Shown: one piece after another, positions 35,603 through 44,607 of the stretch
How the letters are laid out: every line of letters starts with the position of its first letter
Position numbering within the stretch: position 1 is the first letter of the stretch
From: JAJDYQ01 sp965214035
Lineage (GTDB): Bacteria; Pseudomonadota; Gammaproteobacteria; JAJDYQ01
NCBI GenBank assembly: GCA_965214035.1
Contig: OZ243932.1
Location: 310,001-374,000 of the forward strand
Length of the DNA: 64,000 nucleotides
Direction of reading: 5' to 3'
Position numbers and translations under genes: made by a program
The notes under the pieces: generated by a model
What the model was told of the DNA's origin: nothing
The model's input: only the letters and a program-made list of their open reading frames with translations
Databases searched by the model: none

Positions 35603-36409
35603 ATGATAAAAATAGCGGTTGCCGGTGTTGCCGGGCGTATGGGGCGCAACCTTGTTCTGGCCTGTCAGGAAAGTGATATGGTTCGACTGACGGTGGCCAC
35701 GGAGTGTGACGGCAGCAACTTTTCTGGAATGGATGCCGGTGAGTTAGCGGGTATTGGCAAGAATGAGATCGTTATTGATTCCCGGCTTCAGCATCATGTT
35801 GATGATTTTGATGTTCTGATCGATTTTACTGTACCGGAGGCCACCATGCGGCATCTCGATATATGCTGCGAGGCTGACAGGCATATTGTCATAGGTACAA
35901 CCGGATTTACCGAAGCACAGCGCCGGCAGGTTGTATCAGCCTCCAGCGGTATTGGTGTCGTGATGGCGCCGAATATGAGTATCGGTGTTAATTTATGCTT
36001 CAAGCTTATTGATATTGCCGCCAGAATTATTGGAAAAAATGCTGATATAGAAATTATTGAGGCTCATCATCGCCATAAGAGTGATGCGCCTTCCGGCACT
36101 GCGCTTGGCATGGGGGAAGTCGTGGCCGACGCCTTGGGCAGGGATCTGAAGGAGTGTGCTGTTTATGGTCGTGAAGGACGTATCGGCAAGCGTGACAGAG
36201 GCACTATCGGCTTTGAGACAATCCGTGCCGGAGATATTGTAGGCGAGCATACCGTGATGTTCGCCGACATTGGTGAGCGTTTGGAGATAACCCACAGGGC
36301 CTCCAGCCGTATGACTTTTGCCAGAGGCGCGGTGCGTGCGGCAGGCTGGATCATGGGCCGTCAATGCGGACTCTACGATATGCAGGATGTGCTCGGACTC
36401 AGGAACTGA
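35603..36409 (+). CDS. dapB: 4-hydroxy-tetrahydrodipicolinate reductase
   Basis: NAD(P)H-dependent reductase in lysine and diaminopimelate synthesis. The 268 residues contain the dinucleotide motif VAGVAGRMGRNLV, DFTVPEATMRHL, GTTGFTEAQ and the signature EAHHRHKSDAPSGTALGMGE with catalytic His and Lys. It follows dnaJ by 14 bases, the same dnaJ-dapB-carA order seen in Pseudomonas relatives. Confidence 0.97.
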   Translation: MIKIAVAGVAGRMGRNLVLACQESDMVRLTVATECDGSNFSGMDAGELAGIGKNEIVIDSRLQHHVDDFDVLIDFTVPEATMRHLDICCEADRHIVIGTTGFTEAQRRQVVSASSGIGVVMAPNMSIGVNLCFKLIDIAARIIGKNADIEIIEAHHRHKSDAPSGTALGMGEVVADALGRDLKECAVYGREGRIGKRDRGTIGFETIRAGDIVGEHTVMFADIGERLEITHRASSRMTFARGAVRAAGWIMGRQCGLYDMQDVLGLRN

Positions 36410-36412
36410 CAG

Positions 36413-37111
36413 CTACTGGGCATTCATTTGCATTTCGATTGTGCCGTTTATCATTATTTCCATTTTCTCCATTCCAGCCTGAATGGGTGTTGCCGGTGTT
36501 TTTTTGGCATCATCGGCTGCTGCCCTGATAGAATGCATGGCTCTGGGGTTGGTATGGCTCGATGAGATGTTAATATCAATAAGGCGGTATTTTTCCCTGT
36601 GCATACTGTGTGTGATTAAGCGTGCACGATGCTGGAAGTTTTTCAGAGCGGTTTCAATCAGGATGTTCTCCGCTTTGGTTTTCTCGGCCTCAGAGACCCC
36701 GTATCGAATGTTCTGAATGCTTAAATTATTTTGCAGGCGACCGAGTAACTGGCTTAATTGAGCGGCGTTCGAGCTCTTTAGCTGCAAATTCTGGCGTGTC
36801 CTCCATCCGGTAATTTTGTCTTTACTATAAACAGGCTGTGTACTGAAGCTGCCGGTCTGCGCCTTGATTTCTTTTTGCCGCTCCAGTATGGAAAGCGCCC
36901 TTTGCATGTGCTGCGATACTTCAGCCGCCGTTTTGTCGGCCTCTTCTCCTTCACTTATGGCGTACAGGGTAGCCTGCAGTTCATCCTGGGGCACCTGGAT
37001 GCTCGAGCTTGCGTTTAAGGATACACGGTCATAATGTGTTTGTATTTCATGGCTATAGGCATTTGAGTGAAAAACAGCAATGAACGCCAAAAGCAGGGTA
37101 TAATGTCGCAT
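36413..37111 (-). CDS. SIMPL-domain (DUF541) periplasmic protein
   Basis: SIMPL/DUF541 family protein. The preferred ATG at 37111 gives 232 residues with a signal peptide (HYTLLLAFIAVFHSNAYS). The domain signature comprises the repeated beta-helix pattern around VSLNASSSIQVPQDELQATLYAISEGEEAD, then SKDKITGWRTRQNLQLKS and GVSEAEKTKAENILIETALKNFQHRA. Bacterial members are periplasmic or outer-membrane proteins of poorly defined function. It lies on the opposite strand between dapB and carA, converging on dapB with a 3-base gap. The frame extends to 37189 without family-like sequence. Confidence 0.82.
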   Translation of the reverse strand: MRHYTLLLAFIAVFHSNAYSHEIQTHYDRVSLNASSSIQVPQDELQATLYAISEGEEADKTAAEVSQHMQRALSILERQKEIKAQTGSFSTQPVYSKDKITGWRTRQNLQLKSSNAAQLSQLLGRLQNNLSIQNIRYGVSEAEKTKAENILIETALKNFQHRARLITHSMHREKYRLIDINISSSHTNPRAMHSIRAAADDAKKTPATPIQAGMEKMEIMINGTIEMQMNAQ

Positions 37112-37238
37112 GGTTACTCCCGTTGATTGTCTGTGGTGATTATACTGAAGCCTGGTAATTAAATCTCGACAGACTATGGCCGGATGCATAAACTACCACT
37201 GTGGCCTGTGTGGTATTTCTGTCGCTACCATGTAGAAA

Positions 37239-37247
37239 TGATATAAA
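37239..37247 (+). promoter_or_regulatory. Candidate extended -10 promoter for carAB
   Basis: TGA-TATAAA at 37239-37247 fits an extended -10 (TGnTATAAT) 64 bases before the carA start; no good -35 is seen at 17 bases. No arginine-repressor or purine-repressor operator could be recognised by eye. Confidence 0.4.
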
Positions 37248-37310
37248 TGGTATGAACCTTCCGGTTTTTTCTGTTTTATATGCCTGGAGCGGGCTTTTGG
37301 GGATAGTTTC

Positions 37311-38447
37311 TTGAGAAAACCGGCACTGCTGGCACTTGCTGACGGAAGCCTCTTTCGTGGGGACAGCATAGGTATTGATGGCGAGGCCAGCGGTGAAGTC
37401 GTTTTCAACACCGCCATGACCGGTTATCAGGAAATAATGACTGACCCGTCTTATGCGCGTCAAATGGTGACATTGACCTGTCCGCATATCGGCAATACTG
37501 GTGTTAATACCAGTGACGAGGAGTCTTCCACGATTTATCCGACCGGACTGATTATCCGTGGCTTGTCCTTGCGGTCAAGTAACTGGCGCCAACGAAAATC
37601 CCTGCCTGAATATCTGCTCGAAAACGGTATTGTCGCTATCGCCAATATTGATACCCGCCGCTTGACTCGCATTCTCAGAGATAAAGGTGCCCAGGGTGGG
37701 TGTATCATCGCAGGTGATCGGCCGGATCAGGCGCGGGCACTTAAGGTGGCACTTGAGTTTCCCGGGCTTTCCGGTATGGACCTTGCCAAAGAGGTGACCA
37801 CCGATTCGCAGTACGAGTGGGCTGAAAGTGTCTGTCAGCCTGATGGTCGCCAGCACTTTTTCTCTGAGACCCGGCCCTATCATGTCGTTGCGTATGACTT
37901 TGGTGTCAAACGTAATATTTTGCGTATGCTGGTTCAGCGTGGTTGTCGGGTGACTGTTGTGCCCGCAACGACATCGGCGGAAAATGCGCTGGTCATCAAA
38001 CCCGACGGTATTTTTTTATCCAATGGTCCGGGCGACCCGGAGCCCTGTGGCTATGCCATTACGGCTATTCGGGCGTTGCTTGAAAAAAATATCCCTGTTT
38101 TTGGTATCTGTCTGGGTCATCAACTGCTATCGCTCGCCAGTGGTGCCGGAACACTCAAGATGAAGTTCGGTCATCATGGTGCCAACCATCCGGTACAGGA
38201 TCTGGATTCGGGGCAGGTTCTGATTACCAGTCAGAACCATGGTTTTGCTGTAGATGAAAACAGTCTACCGGCCAGCCTCAGAGTGACTCACAAATCATTA
38301 TTTGATGGTTCGCTTCAGGGTGTGGAACGAATGGACTGTCCTGCTTTTGGTTTTCAAGGGCATCCGGAAGCCAGCCCGGGTCCGCATGATGTTGTGCCAC
38401 TGTTTGATCGTTTCATTCGCTCTATGGAGGCATATAAGCATGCCTAA
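37311..38447 (+). CDS. carA: Carbamoyl-phosphate synthase small subunit
   Basis: Glutamine amidotransferase subunit supplying ammonia for carbamoyl phosphate (arginine and pyrimidine synthesis). The 378 residues contain LADGSLFRGDSIG and NTAMTGYQEIMTDPSY, the catalytic Cys in FGICLGHQLL, and the His-Glu pair in GHPEASPGPHD. The start is TTG at 37311, preceded by GGGGA. Its 3' end overlaps carB by 8 bases, so the subunits are co-translated. Confidence 0.97.
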   Translation: MRKPALLALADGSLFRGDSIGIDGEASGEVVFNTAMTGYQEIMTDPSYARQMVTLTCPHIGNTGVNTSDEESSTIYPTGLIIRGLSLRSSNWRQRKSLPEYLLENGIVAIANIDTRRLTRILRDKGAQGGCIIAGDRPDQARALKVALEFPGLSGMDLAKEVTTDSQYEWAESVCQPDGRQHFFSETRPYHVVAYDFGVKRNILRMLVQRGCRVTVVPATTSAENALVIKPDGIFLSNGPGDPEPCGYAITAIRALLEKNIPVFGICLGHQLLSLASGAGTLKMKFGHHGANHPVQDLDSGQVLITSQNHGFAVDENSLPASLRVTHKSLFDGSLQGVERMDCPAFGFQGHPEASPGPHDVVPLFDRFIRSMEAYKHA

Positions 38448-41400
38448 ACGCATGGATATTGAGTCTATCCTGCTGATAGGTGCCGGGCCTATCGTGATCG
38501 GTCAGGCATGTGAGTTTGATTATTCCGGCACCCAGGCCTGCAAGGCACTGAAGGAAGAGGGGTATCGTGTCATTCTGGTGAACTCGAATCCGGCCACCAT
38601 TATGACGGACCCCGATGTGGCAGATTCTACTTATATTGAGCCAATCGAATGGCGCACGGTTGCGCAGATTATCGAAGTTGAAAGACCGGATGCGCTATTG
38701 CCCACTATGGGTGGCCAGACGGCGCTGAACTGTGCTCTGGATCTGTATCGGGAAGGGGTATTGGCGAAGCATGGTGTTGAGATGATCGGTGCCTCAAAGG
38801 ATGCTATTGATATGGCGGAAGACCGTGAGCAGTTTCGCCGGGCCATGCAAGAGATTGGATTAAGTATGCCGAAATCCGCCATTGTCCACAGTATGGAAGA
38901 GGCATGGCAGGTACAGGTGGATGTGGGCTTTCCTGCCATTGTTCGCCCATCTTTTACCATGGGTGGCAGTGGTGGTGGTATTGCTTATAACCGCGAAGAG
39001 TTCGAGCAGATCTGCCGGCGTGGTCTGGATGCATCGCCCACAACAGAAATCCTGCTGGAGCAATCGGCACTGGGTTGGAAAGAATATGAAATGGAAGTGG
39101 TGCGGGACCACAGGGACAACTGCATCATTATCTGTTCCATTGAAAATTTTGATCCTATGGGCATCCATACAGGTGATTCCATCACTGTTGCGCCGGCACA
39201 AACCCTGACTGACAAGGAATACCAGATATTGCGCGATGCGTCACTGGCAGTGTTACGCAAAATTGGTGTCGATACCGGCGGTTCCAATGTTCAGTTTGCC
39301 ATCAATCCGGATGATGGTGAGCTGATCATTATTGAAATGAATCCAAGGGTTTCCCGTTCCTCGGCGCTGGCTTCCAAGGCGACTGGCTTTCCAATCGCCA
39401 AAGTGGCTGCCAAACTGGCGGTTGGCTTTACGCTGGATGAACTGGACAATGAAATAACGGGCGGCATTATTCCGGCATCTTTTGAGCCTGCCATTGACTA
39501 TGTTGTGACCAAAATTCCGCGCTTTACTTTTGAAAAATTTCCCCGTGCCAATGATAGGCTGACAACACAGATGAAATCGGTAGGAGAGGTCATGGCCATT
39601 GGGCGAAGCTTTCAGGAATCCATGCAAAAGGCGCTTCGAGGGCTTGAGACTGGCATACATGGCCTCGATGAAATTCTCGACCTTGATATTGAAGGTATGG
39701 ACGATAAACTGTCATGGGAGCTGGGGGTTCCTGGTGGTGATCGTATTTTATATGTTGCTGATGCGTTTCGTGCCGGACAGTCTGTTGAGAAAATCCATGC
39801 CCGCACCGGGATCGACCCATGGTTTTTAGCTCAGATACAGGACTTGATTGAAGACGAGCGATCAATACAGGACCAGTCATTAAGCGACCTGACAAGAAAT
39901 GACCTGTACAGCCTCAAGCGTAAAGGCTTTGCTGATGCACGTCTGGCGAAGCTGCTTGGTTGCGATGAATCTGAGGTAAGAAAGCGTCGTTTCGATGACA
40001 ATATACACCCGGTTTATAAACGTGTTGATTCATGTGCGGGTGAATTTGTTTCGGCTACAGCGTACATGTATTCGACTTACGAAGAGGAATGTGAGGCGCA
40101 GCCGAATGATAAAGAAAAAATAATCGTGCTTGGTGGAGGGCCGAATCGTATAGGTCAGGGCATTGAGTTTGACTATTGCTGTGTTCATGCAGCGCTGGCC
40201 TGTCGGGAAGATGGCTATGAAACCATTATGGTGAACTGCAATCCAGAGACGGTTTCGACCGATTATGGTACATCGGACCGCCTTTATTTTGAGCCCTTGA
40301 CGCTTGAAGATGTATTGGAGATTATGCGCGTTGAAAACCCTGCCGGGGTGATAGTCCAGTACGGAGGTCAGACACCACTGAAGCTGGCGCGTGATCTGGA
40401 AGCCTCGGGTGCTCCGATAATCGGTACAACGCCGGATGCGATCGATCTGGCGGAAGATCGGGAGCGCTTTCAGCAGATGCTGCATAATGCAAACCTTAAA
40501 CAGCCGCCCAATCGTACCGCAACCAGCGCTAAACAGGCCGTTGGGCTGGCTAACGAAATAGGCTATCCCCTGGTTGTACGGCCATCCTATGTTTTGGGTG
40601 GGCGTGCCATGGAGATCGTGCATAACGACGATAGCCTTATTCGTTACATGCGTGAAGCGGTGCAGGTATCCAATGATTCGCCGGTGCTGCTTGATCACTT
40701 CCTGGACCACGCCATAGAAGTCGATGTGGATGCCGTTAGTGATGGTGAGCAGGTAATCATTGCAGGGATTATGCAACATATCGAGCAGGCCGGCATACAC
40801 TCCGGCGATTCGGCCTGTTCATTGCCGCCTTACTCGCTTGCTGACGGAGTCATTGAGCAGATCAAGGAACAGACCCGGATTATGGCCAGAGACCTGAATG
40901 TATGTGGTTTGATGAATGTACAGTTTGCGATTCAGGAAAAAGAAATTTATGTGCTGGAAGTTAATCCTCGTGCGTCGCGCACAGTGCCATTTGTATCCAA
41001 GGCCATCGGTATCCCATTCGCGAGAATTGCTGCACGCTGCATGACCGGAAAGTCCCTGCGCGATCAGGAGATTAAAGAGCCGGTCATGCCCCATAATCAT
41101 TGCTCTGTGAAAGAAGCAGTTTTCCCGTTTATAAAATTTCCGGGAGTTGACCCAATACTGGGACCCGAGATGAAGTCCACCGGGGAAGTGATGGGCATGG
41201 CTTCCGGGTTTGGTGCTGCCTATGCCAAATCACAGCTGAGTGCCGGAAATATCCTGCCGGATTCAGGCAGCGCATTACTGAGTGTGCGCGAAGCGGACAA
41301 AGAAGGTATAATCACCATAGCTCAGGAGCTGGTGGAGCTTGGCTTTCTGCTGGTGGCGACCCATGGAACTGCTGTAAAGATACATGCAGCGGGCATAAAA

Positions 41401-41667
41401 TGCGAGTCTGTTAACAAGGTGCAGGAAGGTCGGCCCCATATAGTTGACATGATCAAAAATGACGAAATATCATTGATTATCAACACTACCGAAGGAATAC
41501 AGGCAATAGAGGACTCTTTTGAAATCCGGCGCGAAGCATTGCATCGCCAGGTTTGCTATACCACAACTCTGGCAGGTGCTTATGCGACATGTATGGCTAT
41601 CAGACATCGAAATGACTACAGCGTGAATCGCTTACAGGATATACATCGGGAAATTAAAAATGGATAA
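38440..41667 (+). CDS. carB: Carbamoyl-phosphate synthase large subunit
   Basis: Makes carbamoyl phosphate from bicarbonate, ATP and glutamine-derived ammonia. The start is the ATG at 38440 (MPKRMDIESILLIGAGPIVIGQ), with GGAGG 9 bases before; the frame is open further upstream but only as overlap with carA. Its 1075 residues hold two ATP-grasp halves (for example RPSFTMGGSGGG and RPSYVLGGRAM), the oligomerisation domain and the C-terminal allosteric domain. It overlaps greA by 8 bases. Confidence 0.98.
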   Translation: MPKRMDIESILLIGAGPIVIGQACEFDYSGTQACKALKEEGYRVILVNSNPATIMTDPDVADSTYIEPIEWRTVAQIIEVERPDALLPTMGGQTALNCALDLYREGVLAKHGVEMIGASKDAIDMAEDREQFRRAMQEIGLSMPKSAIVHSMEEAWQVQVDVGFPAIVRPSFTMGGSGGGIAYNREEFEQICRRGLDASPTTEILLEQSALGWKEYEMEVVRDHRDNCIIICSIENFDPMGIHTGDSITVAPAQTLTDKEYQILRDASLAVLRKIGVDTGGSNVQFAINPDDGELIIIEMNPRVSRSSALASKATGFPIAKVAAKLAVGFTLDELDNEITGGIIPASFEPAIDYVVTKIPRFTFEKFPRANDRLTTQMKSVGEVMAIGRSFQESMQKALRGLETGIHGLDEILDLDIEGMDDKLSWELGVPGGDRILYVADAFRAGQSVEKIHARTGIDPWFLAQIQDLIEDERSIQDQSLSDLTRNDLYSLKRKGFADARLAKLLGCDESEVRKRRFDDNIHPVYKRVDSCAGEFVSATAYMYSTYEEECEAQPNDKEKIIVLGGGPNRIGQGIEFDYCCVHAALACREDGYETIMVNCNPETVSTDYGTSDRLYFEPLTLEDVLEIMRVENPAGVIVQYGGQTPLKLARDLEASGAPIIGTTPDAIDLAEDRERFQQMLHNANLKQPPNRTATSAKQAVGLANEIGYPLVVRPSYVLGGRAMEIVHNDDSLIRYMREAVQVSNDSPVLLDHFLDHAIEVDVDAVSDGEQVIIAGIMQHIEQAGIHSGDSACSLPPYSLADGVIEQIKEQTRIMARDLNVCGLMNVQFAIQEKEIYVLEVNPRASRTVPFVSKAIGIPFARIAARCMTGKSLRDQEIKEPVMPHNHCSVKEAVFPFIKFPGVDPILGPEMKSTGEVMGMASGFGAAYAKSQLSAGNILPDSGSALLSVREADKEGIITIAQELVELGFLLVATHGTAVKIHAAGIKCESVNKVQEGRPHIVDMIKNDEISLIINTTEGIQAIEDSFEIRREALHRQVCYTTTLAGAYATCMAIRHRNDYSVNRLQDIHREIKNG

Positions 41668-42142
41668 GGTTTACCTGACATTGCGCGGAGCAGAACAGCT
41701 TCGCCAGGAACTCAAAAGACTTAAGACAGTTGATCGGCCAACAATAGTAGCTACGATTGCGGAGGCTCGTGAGCATGGAGATCTGAAGGAGAATGCCGAA
41801 TACCATGCTGCCCGCGAACGACAGAGCTTTTGTGAAGGGCGCATCAAGGATATCGAAGGGAAACTCTCCAATGCTGAGATTATCAATGTAGCCAAGGCGG
41901 GAGAAGCTGCCAACGGCAAAGTGATCTTTGGTGCTACGGTGGGCCTGATGGATGAAGATACCGAAGAAGAAATGACCTATCAAATTGTCGGTGAGGATGA
42001 AGCGGACATTAAACAAAACAGAATTTCAATTGGCTCTCCATTCGCTCGTGCTCTGATTGGTAAACAGGAAGGTGATGTAGCAGAAGTTCAGGCCCCTGGT
42101 GGAGTGCGAAGCTATGAAATAGTAAATGTTTGTTACGAATAG
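41660..42142 (+). CDS. greA: Transcription elongation factor GreA
   Basis: Rescues backtracked RNA polymerase by promoting transcript cleavage. The 160 residues contain the coiled-coil N-terminus with acidic tip (AREHGDLKENAEYHAARE) and the globular FKBP-like C-terminus (ISIGSPFARALIGKQEGDVAEVQAPGG). It starts inside the carB stop region. The IS1595-type element begins 42 bases after its stop codon. Confidence 0.97.
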   Translation: MDKVYLTLRGAEQLRQELKRLKTVDRPTIVATIAEAREHGDLKENAEYHAARERQSFCEGRIKDIEGKLSNAEIINVAKAGEAANGKVIFGATVGLMDEDTEEEMTYQIVGEDEADIKQNRISIGSPFARALIGKQEGDVAEVQAPGGVRSYEIVNVCYE

Positions 42143-42176
42143 CCTATGCCTGTTTGGGGTTGAGCATTCTTGATAG

Positions 42177-42184
42177 ATATTTTT
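42177..42184. repeat. Target-site duplication, left copy (ATATTTTT)
   Basis: ATATTTTT directly precedes the left inverted repeat. The same 8 bases follow the right inverted repeat at 44534-44541. Eight bases is the size of target duplication associated with the IS1595 superfamily. Confidence 0.9.
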
Positions 42185-42207
42185 GGGAGTTAAGTATTAG
42201 ACGATCC
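42185..42207 (+). repeat. Left terminal inverted repeat of the IS1595-type element
   Basis: Starts GGGAGTTAA and ends GTATTAGACGATCC. The last 14 bases are a perfect inverse of 44511-44524; the outer 9 match with two differences. Confidence 0.92.
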
Positions 42208-42215
42208 CAAAAGTG

Positions 42216-42224
42216 TGCTATAAT
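42216..42224 (+). promoter_or_regulatory. Extended -10 promoter of the transposase operon
   Basis: TGC-TATAAT is a perfect extended -10 box lying just inside the left terminal repeat, 33 bases before the transposase ATG. The expected -35 falls within the terminal repeat and matches poorly, as is usual for extended -10 promoters. It would drive all three genes of the element. Confidence 0.55.
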
Positions 42225-42257
42225 TACTATTAATTAAGAATTAGCAATTATTTAGAC

Positions 42258-43169
42258 ATGAATTTATTTAATTTTACCCAAAAGTTCGCAACAGTCGAAT
42301 CCTGTTTGAAACATCTTGAAGAAATCCGATAGGGCGATAAGCCTTATTGCCCACATTGTGGTAGTGTCGAAAAGATTTACCATTACAGTGATGGCAAACG
42401 TCATAAGTGCGGTGCTTGCAAGAGTGTATTTAGAATCACAGTAGGAACGATATTTGGTGATAGTCCGTTAAAGATGTTGCCAAAGTGGTTCTTGGCGATT
42501 TATATGGAAACAACCCACAGCAAAGGAATATCGAGTGTGCAGCTTGCTCACCATATTGGCGTACAGCAAAAGACTGCTTGGTTTATGTTGTGCAGAATCA
42601 GAAAAGCCTCAGAATCCGATTCGAGTGTTTGTTTACTCGGTGGCGATGTTGAAATTGACGAAACATATATTGGTGGCAAAGAAAAGAACAAACACAAAAA
42701 CAAACGCACAAAGGGAACGCAAGGCAGAAGCACTAAGACCAAAGCCGTAGCCTTTGGAATAAAAGAACGAGATGGCGAAACGCGTGCGTTTCATGTCCCG
42801 TCATCTGCATCAAAACACGTTATGCCAGTCATGATTGAAAATGTTGCTTTGGGAAGTAAGGTAAGTGCCGATGACAATCGTGCCTATGGCGCACTGGATG
42901 GCATGTATGAGTTGGATAGAGTTAATCATTCGGCAGATGAATATGTACGGGGCGAAACGCATACTAATGGTATTGAAAGCATATGGGCTATGACCAAGCG
43001 TGTCTATGTTGGCACTCACCACTGGTGGAGCAAAAAGCATAGCCAGTTATATTTGAATGCAGTATGCTATCGCCAAAACACAAGAAAAACTGACAAGGAT
43101 GTCACTATCGACAATCTTTTGACGACAGGCATGGATGCTCGATTGACCTATAAGGAGTTAACAAAATGA
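42258..43169 (+). pseudogene. IS1595-family transposase with one amber codon
   Basis: The frame from the ATG at 42258 reads MNLFNFTQKFATVESCLKHL, then EEIR, then TAG at 42330-42332, then GDKPYCPHCGS and a second CxxC (CGACKSVF), forming the zinc ribbon. The rest is open to 43169 with the DDE-type ISXO2-like domain: EIDETYIGGKEKNKHK, SADDNRAYGAL and NGIESIWAMTKR. Relatives carry Trp at the stop position (RWxxG), so TGG to TAG is the likely lesion. A shortened product from an internal start near 42474 would lack the zinc ribbon. It overlaps the methylase gene as ATGA. Confidence 0.87.
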
Positions 43170-44041
43170 ATGTCCAGCCACAAAGCAATATGACTGCATT
43201 CAATGCAGTGTTAAAGAAAACGGATGTCAAATATCTCGAACGTGCGCGGGCTTATCCGTTTCTCAAATGGGCAGGTGGCAAACGAGCCTTGATACCTGAA
43301 ATCGTTAAGTTGTTACCGCAAACATTCAACGATTACTATGAGCCTTTCTTAGGCGGTGGTGCTGTTTTCTTTGGACTGGATAGCAGAATAAATCACAAAG
43401 TATATCTAAGTGATTTGAACGCCGATTTGATGCTTACTTACCGAATGTTGCAACAATCTCCTGAAGATGTTATTGATTTGCTTAAAAAATACCAAAAGAA
43501 ACATTCAAGAGCATATTACAGCAAAATTAGAGACAAAGGACACACTGAACAAGATGCAGTTAAATTGGCGGCTCGATTTATCTATTTGAACAAAACTTGC
43601 TTTAACGGGTTATATCGAGTTAATAAATCAGGCAAATTTAATGTTCCTATTGGAAGTTACAAGAATCCAACAATTTGTGACGAAATCAACCTTTTAGCAG
43701 TTTCAGAAGTCTTGACTAATGTTGATTTGAAAGTCCAGTCATTTGATGGAATAGAACCGTCAACGGATGATTTAGTGTATTGTGATCCACCTTACGACCA
43801 AACATTTACTCAGTACACAGATGTTGGTTTCGATAGCAACATGCAAGTTAGTTTACGGAAGGCATGTGATACCTGGTTAAACGCTGGCGCACATGTCATC
43901 ATCTCAAACAGCGATACTGAATTTATCAGAAAAGTATGGAAAGGCTATCAGTTCAAAGAAATTCAAGCATCTCGAAATATTAGCTGCAAAGGTTCTGAGC
44001 GCAATAAGGTTACTGAACTGTTAATTACGGGTTCTCAGTAA
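43166..44041 (+). CDS. D12-class DNA adenine N6-methyltransferase (Dam/DpnM-like)
   Basis: Transfers methyl from SAM to adenine N6 in DNA. The 291 residues have FLKWAGGKRALIPEI (32-46), YEPFLGGGAVFF (58-69) as the SAM-binding FxGxG motif, LSDLNADLM, LNKTCFNGLYRVNKSGKFNVP and the catalytic DPPYDQ (197-202), the order of the alpha class. Many relatives methylate GATC, but specificity cannot be read here. An AAGGAG at 43152-43157 and the ATGA overlap suggest coupling to the transposase gene. It is the only uninterrupted gene of the element. Selection for protection from the companion nuclease is a possible reason; this is inference. Confidence 0.9.
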   Translation: MNVQPQSNMTAFNAVLKKTDVKYLERARAYPFLKWAGGKRALIPEIVKLLPQTFNDYYEPFLGGGAVFFGLDSRINHKVYLSDLNADLMLTYRMLQQSPEDVIDLLKKYQKKHSRAYYSKIRDKGHTEQDAVKLAARFIYLNKTCFNGLYRVNKSGKFNVPIGSYKNPTICDEINLLAVSEVLTNVDLKVQSFDGIEPSTDDLVYCDPPYDQTFTQYTDVGFDSNMQVSLRKACDTWLNAGAHVIISNSDTEFIRKVWKGYQFKEIQASRNISCKGSERNKVTELLITGSQ

Positions 44042-44073
44042 TGCCATAGCGAAGCGGTGGAACACGGGCTAAT

Positions 44074-44511
44074 ATGTCCGGGAATAGACTTGAACAATTT
44101 ACAGCTGAAGTATTAGAAGAACGAGATTACCTGTATATCGAACCGATTCGTTTTTTGCCAATGCGCGAAATGGAACAGCCAATTTATACGAGACAGTTTG
44201 AATCTGGCAAAAGCATTTGCGGCAAGAAACGTAAAGTAGACCTAATTCTTTATCACCCTCGCCTTTACACCGAATGCCTTGTAATCCAATGTAAATGGCA
44301 AGCATCAGGTGGTAGTATTGATGAAAAGTATCCCTATGAAGTTTTGAACATACAATAAAACGAATACGACACCATCATTCTTCTTGATGGCGGTGGATAC
44401 TCAGCAGGAGCAAAACAATGGCTTCTTAATCAATCAGGCAAAAATCGTTTGAAGCAAGTTTTTAGTCAAGGTGAATTTGCTAATTATGTGAATCGGGGAT
44501 ATCTCGGTTAG
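44074..44511 (+). pseudogene. PD-(D/E)XK-type restriction nuclease, interrupted by one TAA
   Basis: From the ATG at 44074 the frame is open for 94 codons, hits TAA at 44356-44358, then continues open to TAG at 44509-44511 (145 codons in all). The first part has GKKRKVDLILYHPRLYTECLVIQCKWQ, a D-x(n)-Q-x-K version of the PD-(D/E)XK site. The part after the stop (NEYDTIILLDGGGYSAGAKQWL, then FANYVNRGYLG) is the usual C-terminus of such small nucleases. The stop cuts off about a third of the protein after the catalytic residues. The final TAG lies in the right terminal repeat. Confidence 0.75.
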
Positions 44512-44533
44512 GATCGTCTAATACATAAATCCC
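44511..44533 (-). repeat. Right terminal inverted repeat of the IS1595-type element
   Basis: Reads GGATCGTCTAATAC then ATAAATCCC; its reverse complement matches the left end with two differences. The nuclease stop codon occupies its first base. Confidence 0.92.
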
Positions 44534-44541
44534 ATATTTTT
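44534..44541. repeat. Target-site duplication, right copy (ATATTTTT)
   Basis: Identical to 42177-42184 and directly adjacent to the right terminal repeat, showing insertion by transposition as one unit. Confidence 0.9.
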
Positions 44542-44607
44542 TTGTGACACTGTGCAACCCTGCCTGCTTAAGGATATTGATAGCGGAGTTACTGGAATAG
44601 CAGGAGT

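Larger units (their letters stand above)
42185..44533. mobile_element. IS1595-superfamily element carrying a DNA methylase and a nuclease gene
   Basis: A 2349-base unit inserted between greA and valS. It is bounded by 23-base inverted repeats with two mismatches, starting GGG, and flanked by identical 8-base duplications. Inside, all on the plus strand, are the transposase gene (one TAG), an adenine methylase gene overlapping it as ATGA, and a PD-(D/E)XK-type nuclease gene (one TAA) whose stop codon overlaps the right repeat. The cargo therefore lies inside the element rather than next to it. The insertion site is a convergent intergenic gap and disrupts no gene. Confidence 0.92.

Noticed and set aside
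38302..38439. An N-terminal extension of carB upstream of 38440
   Set aside because: The extension is only the overlap with carA in another frame; the conserved start, the ribosome site and the family length agree with 38440.
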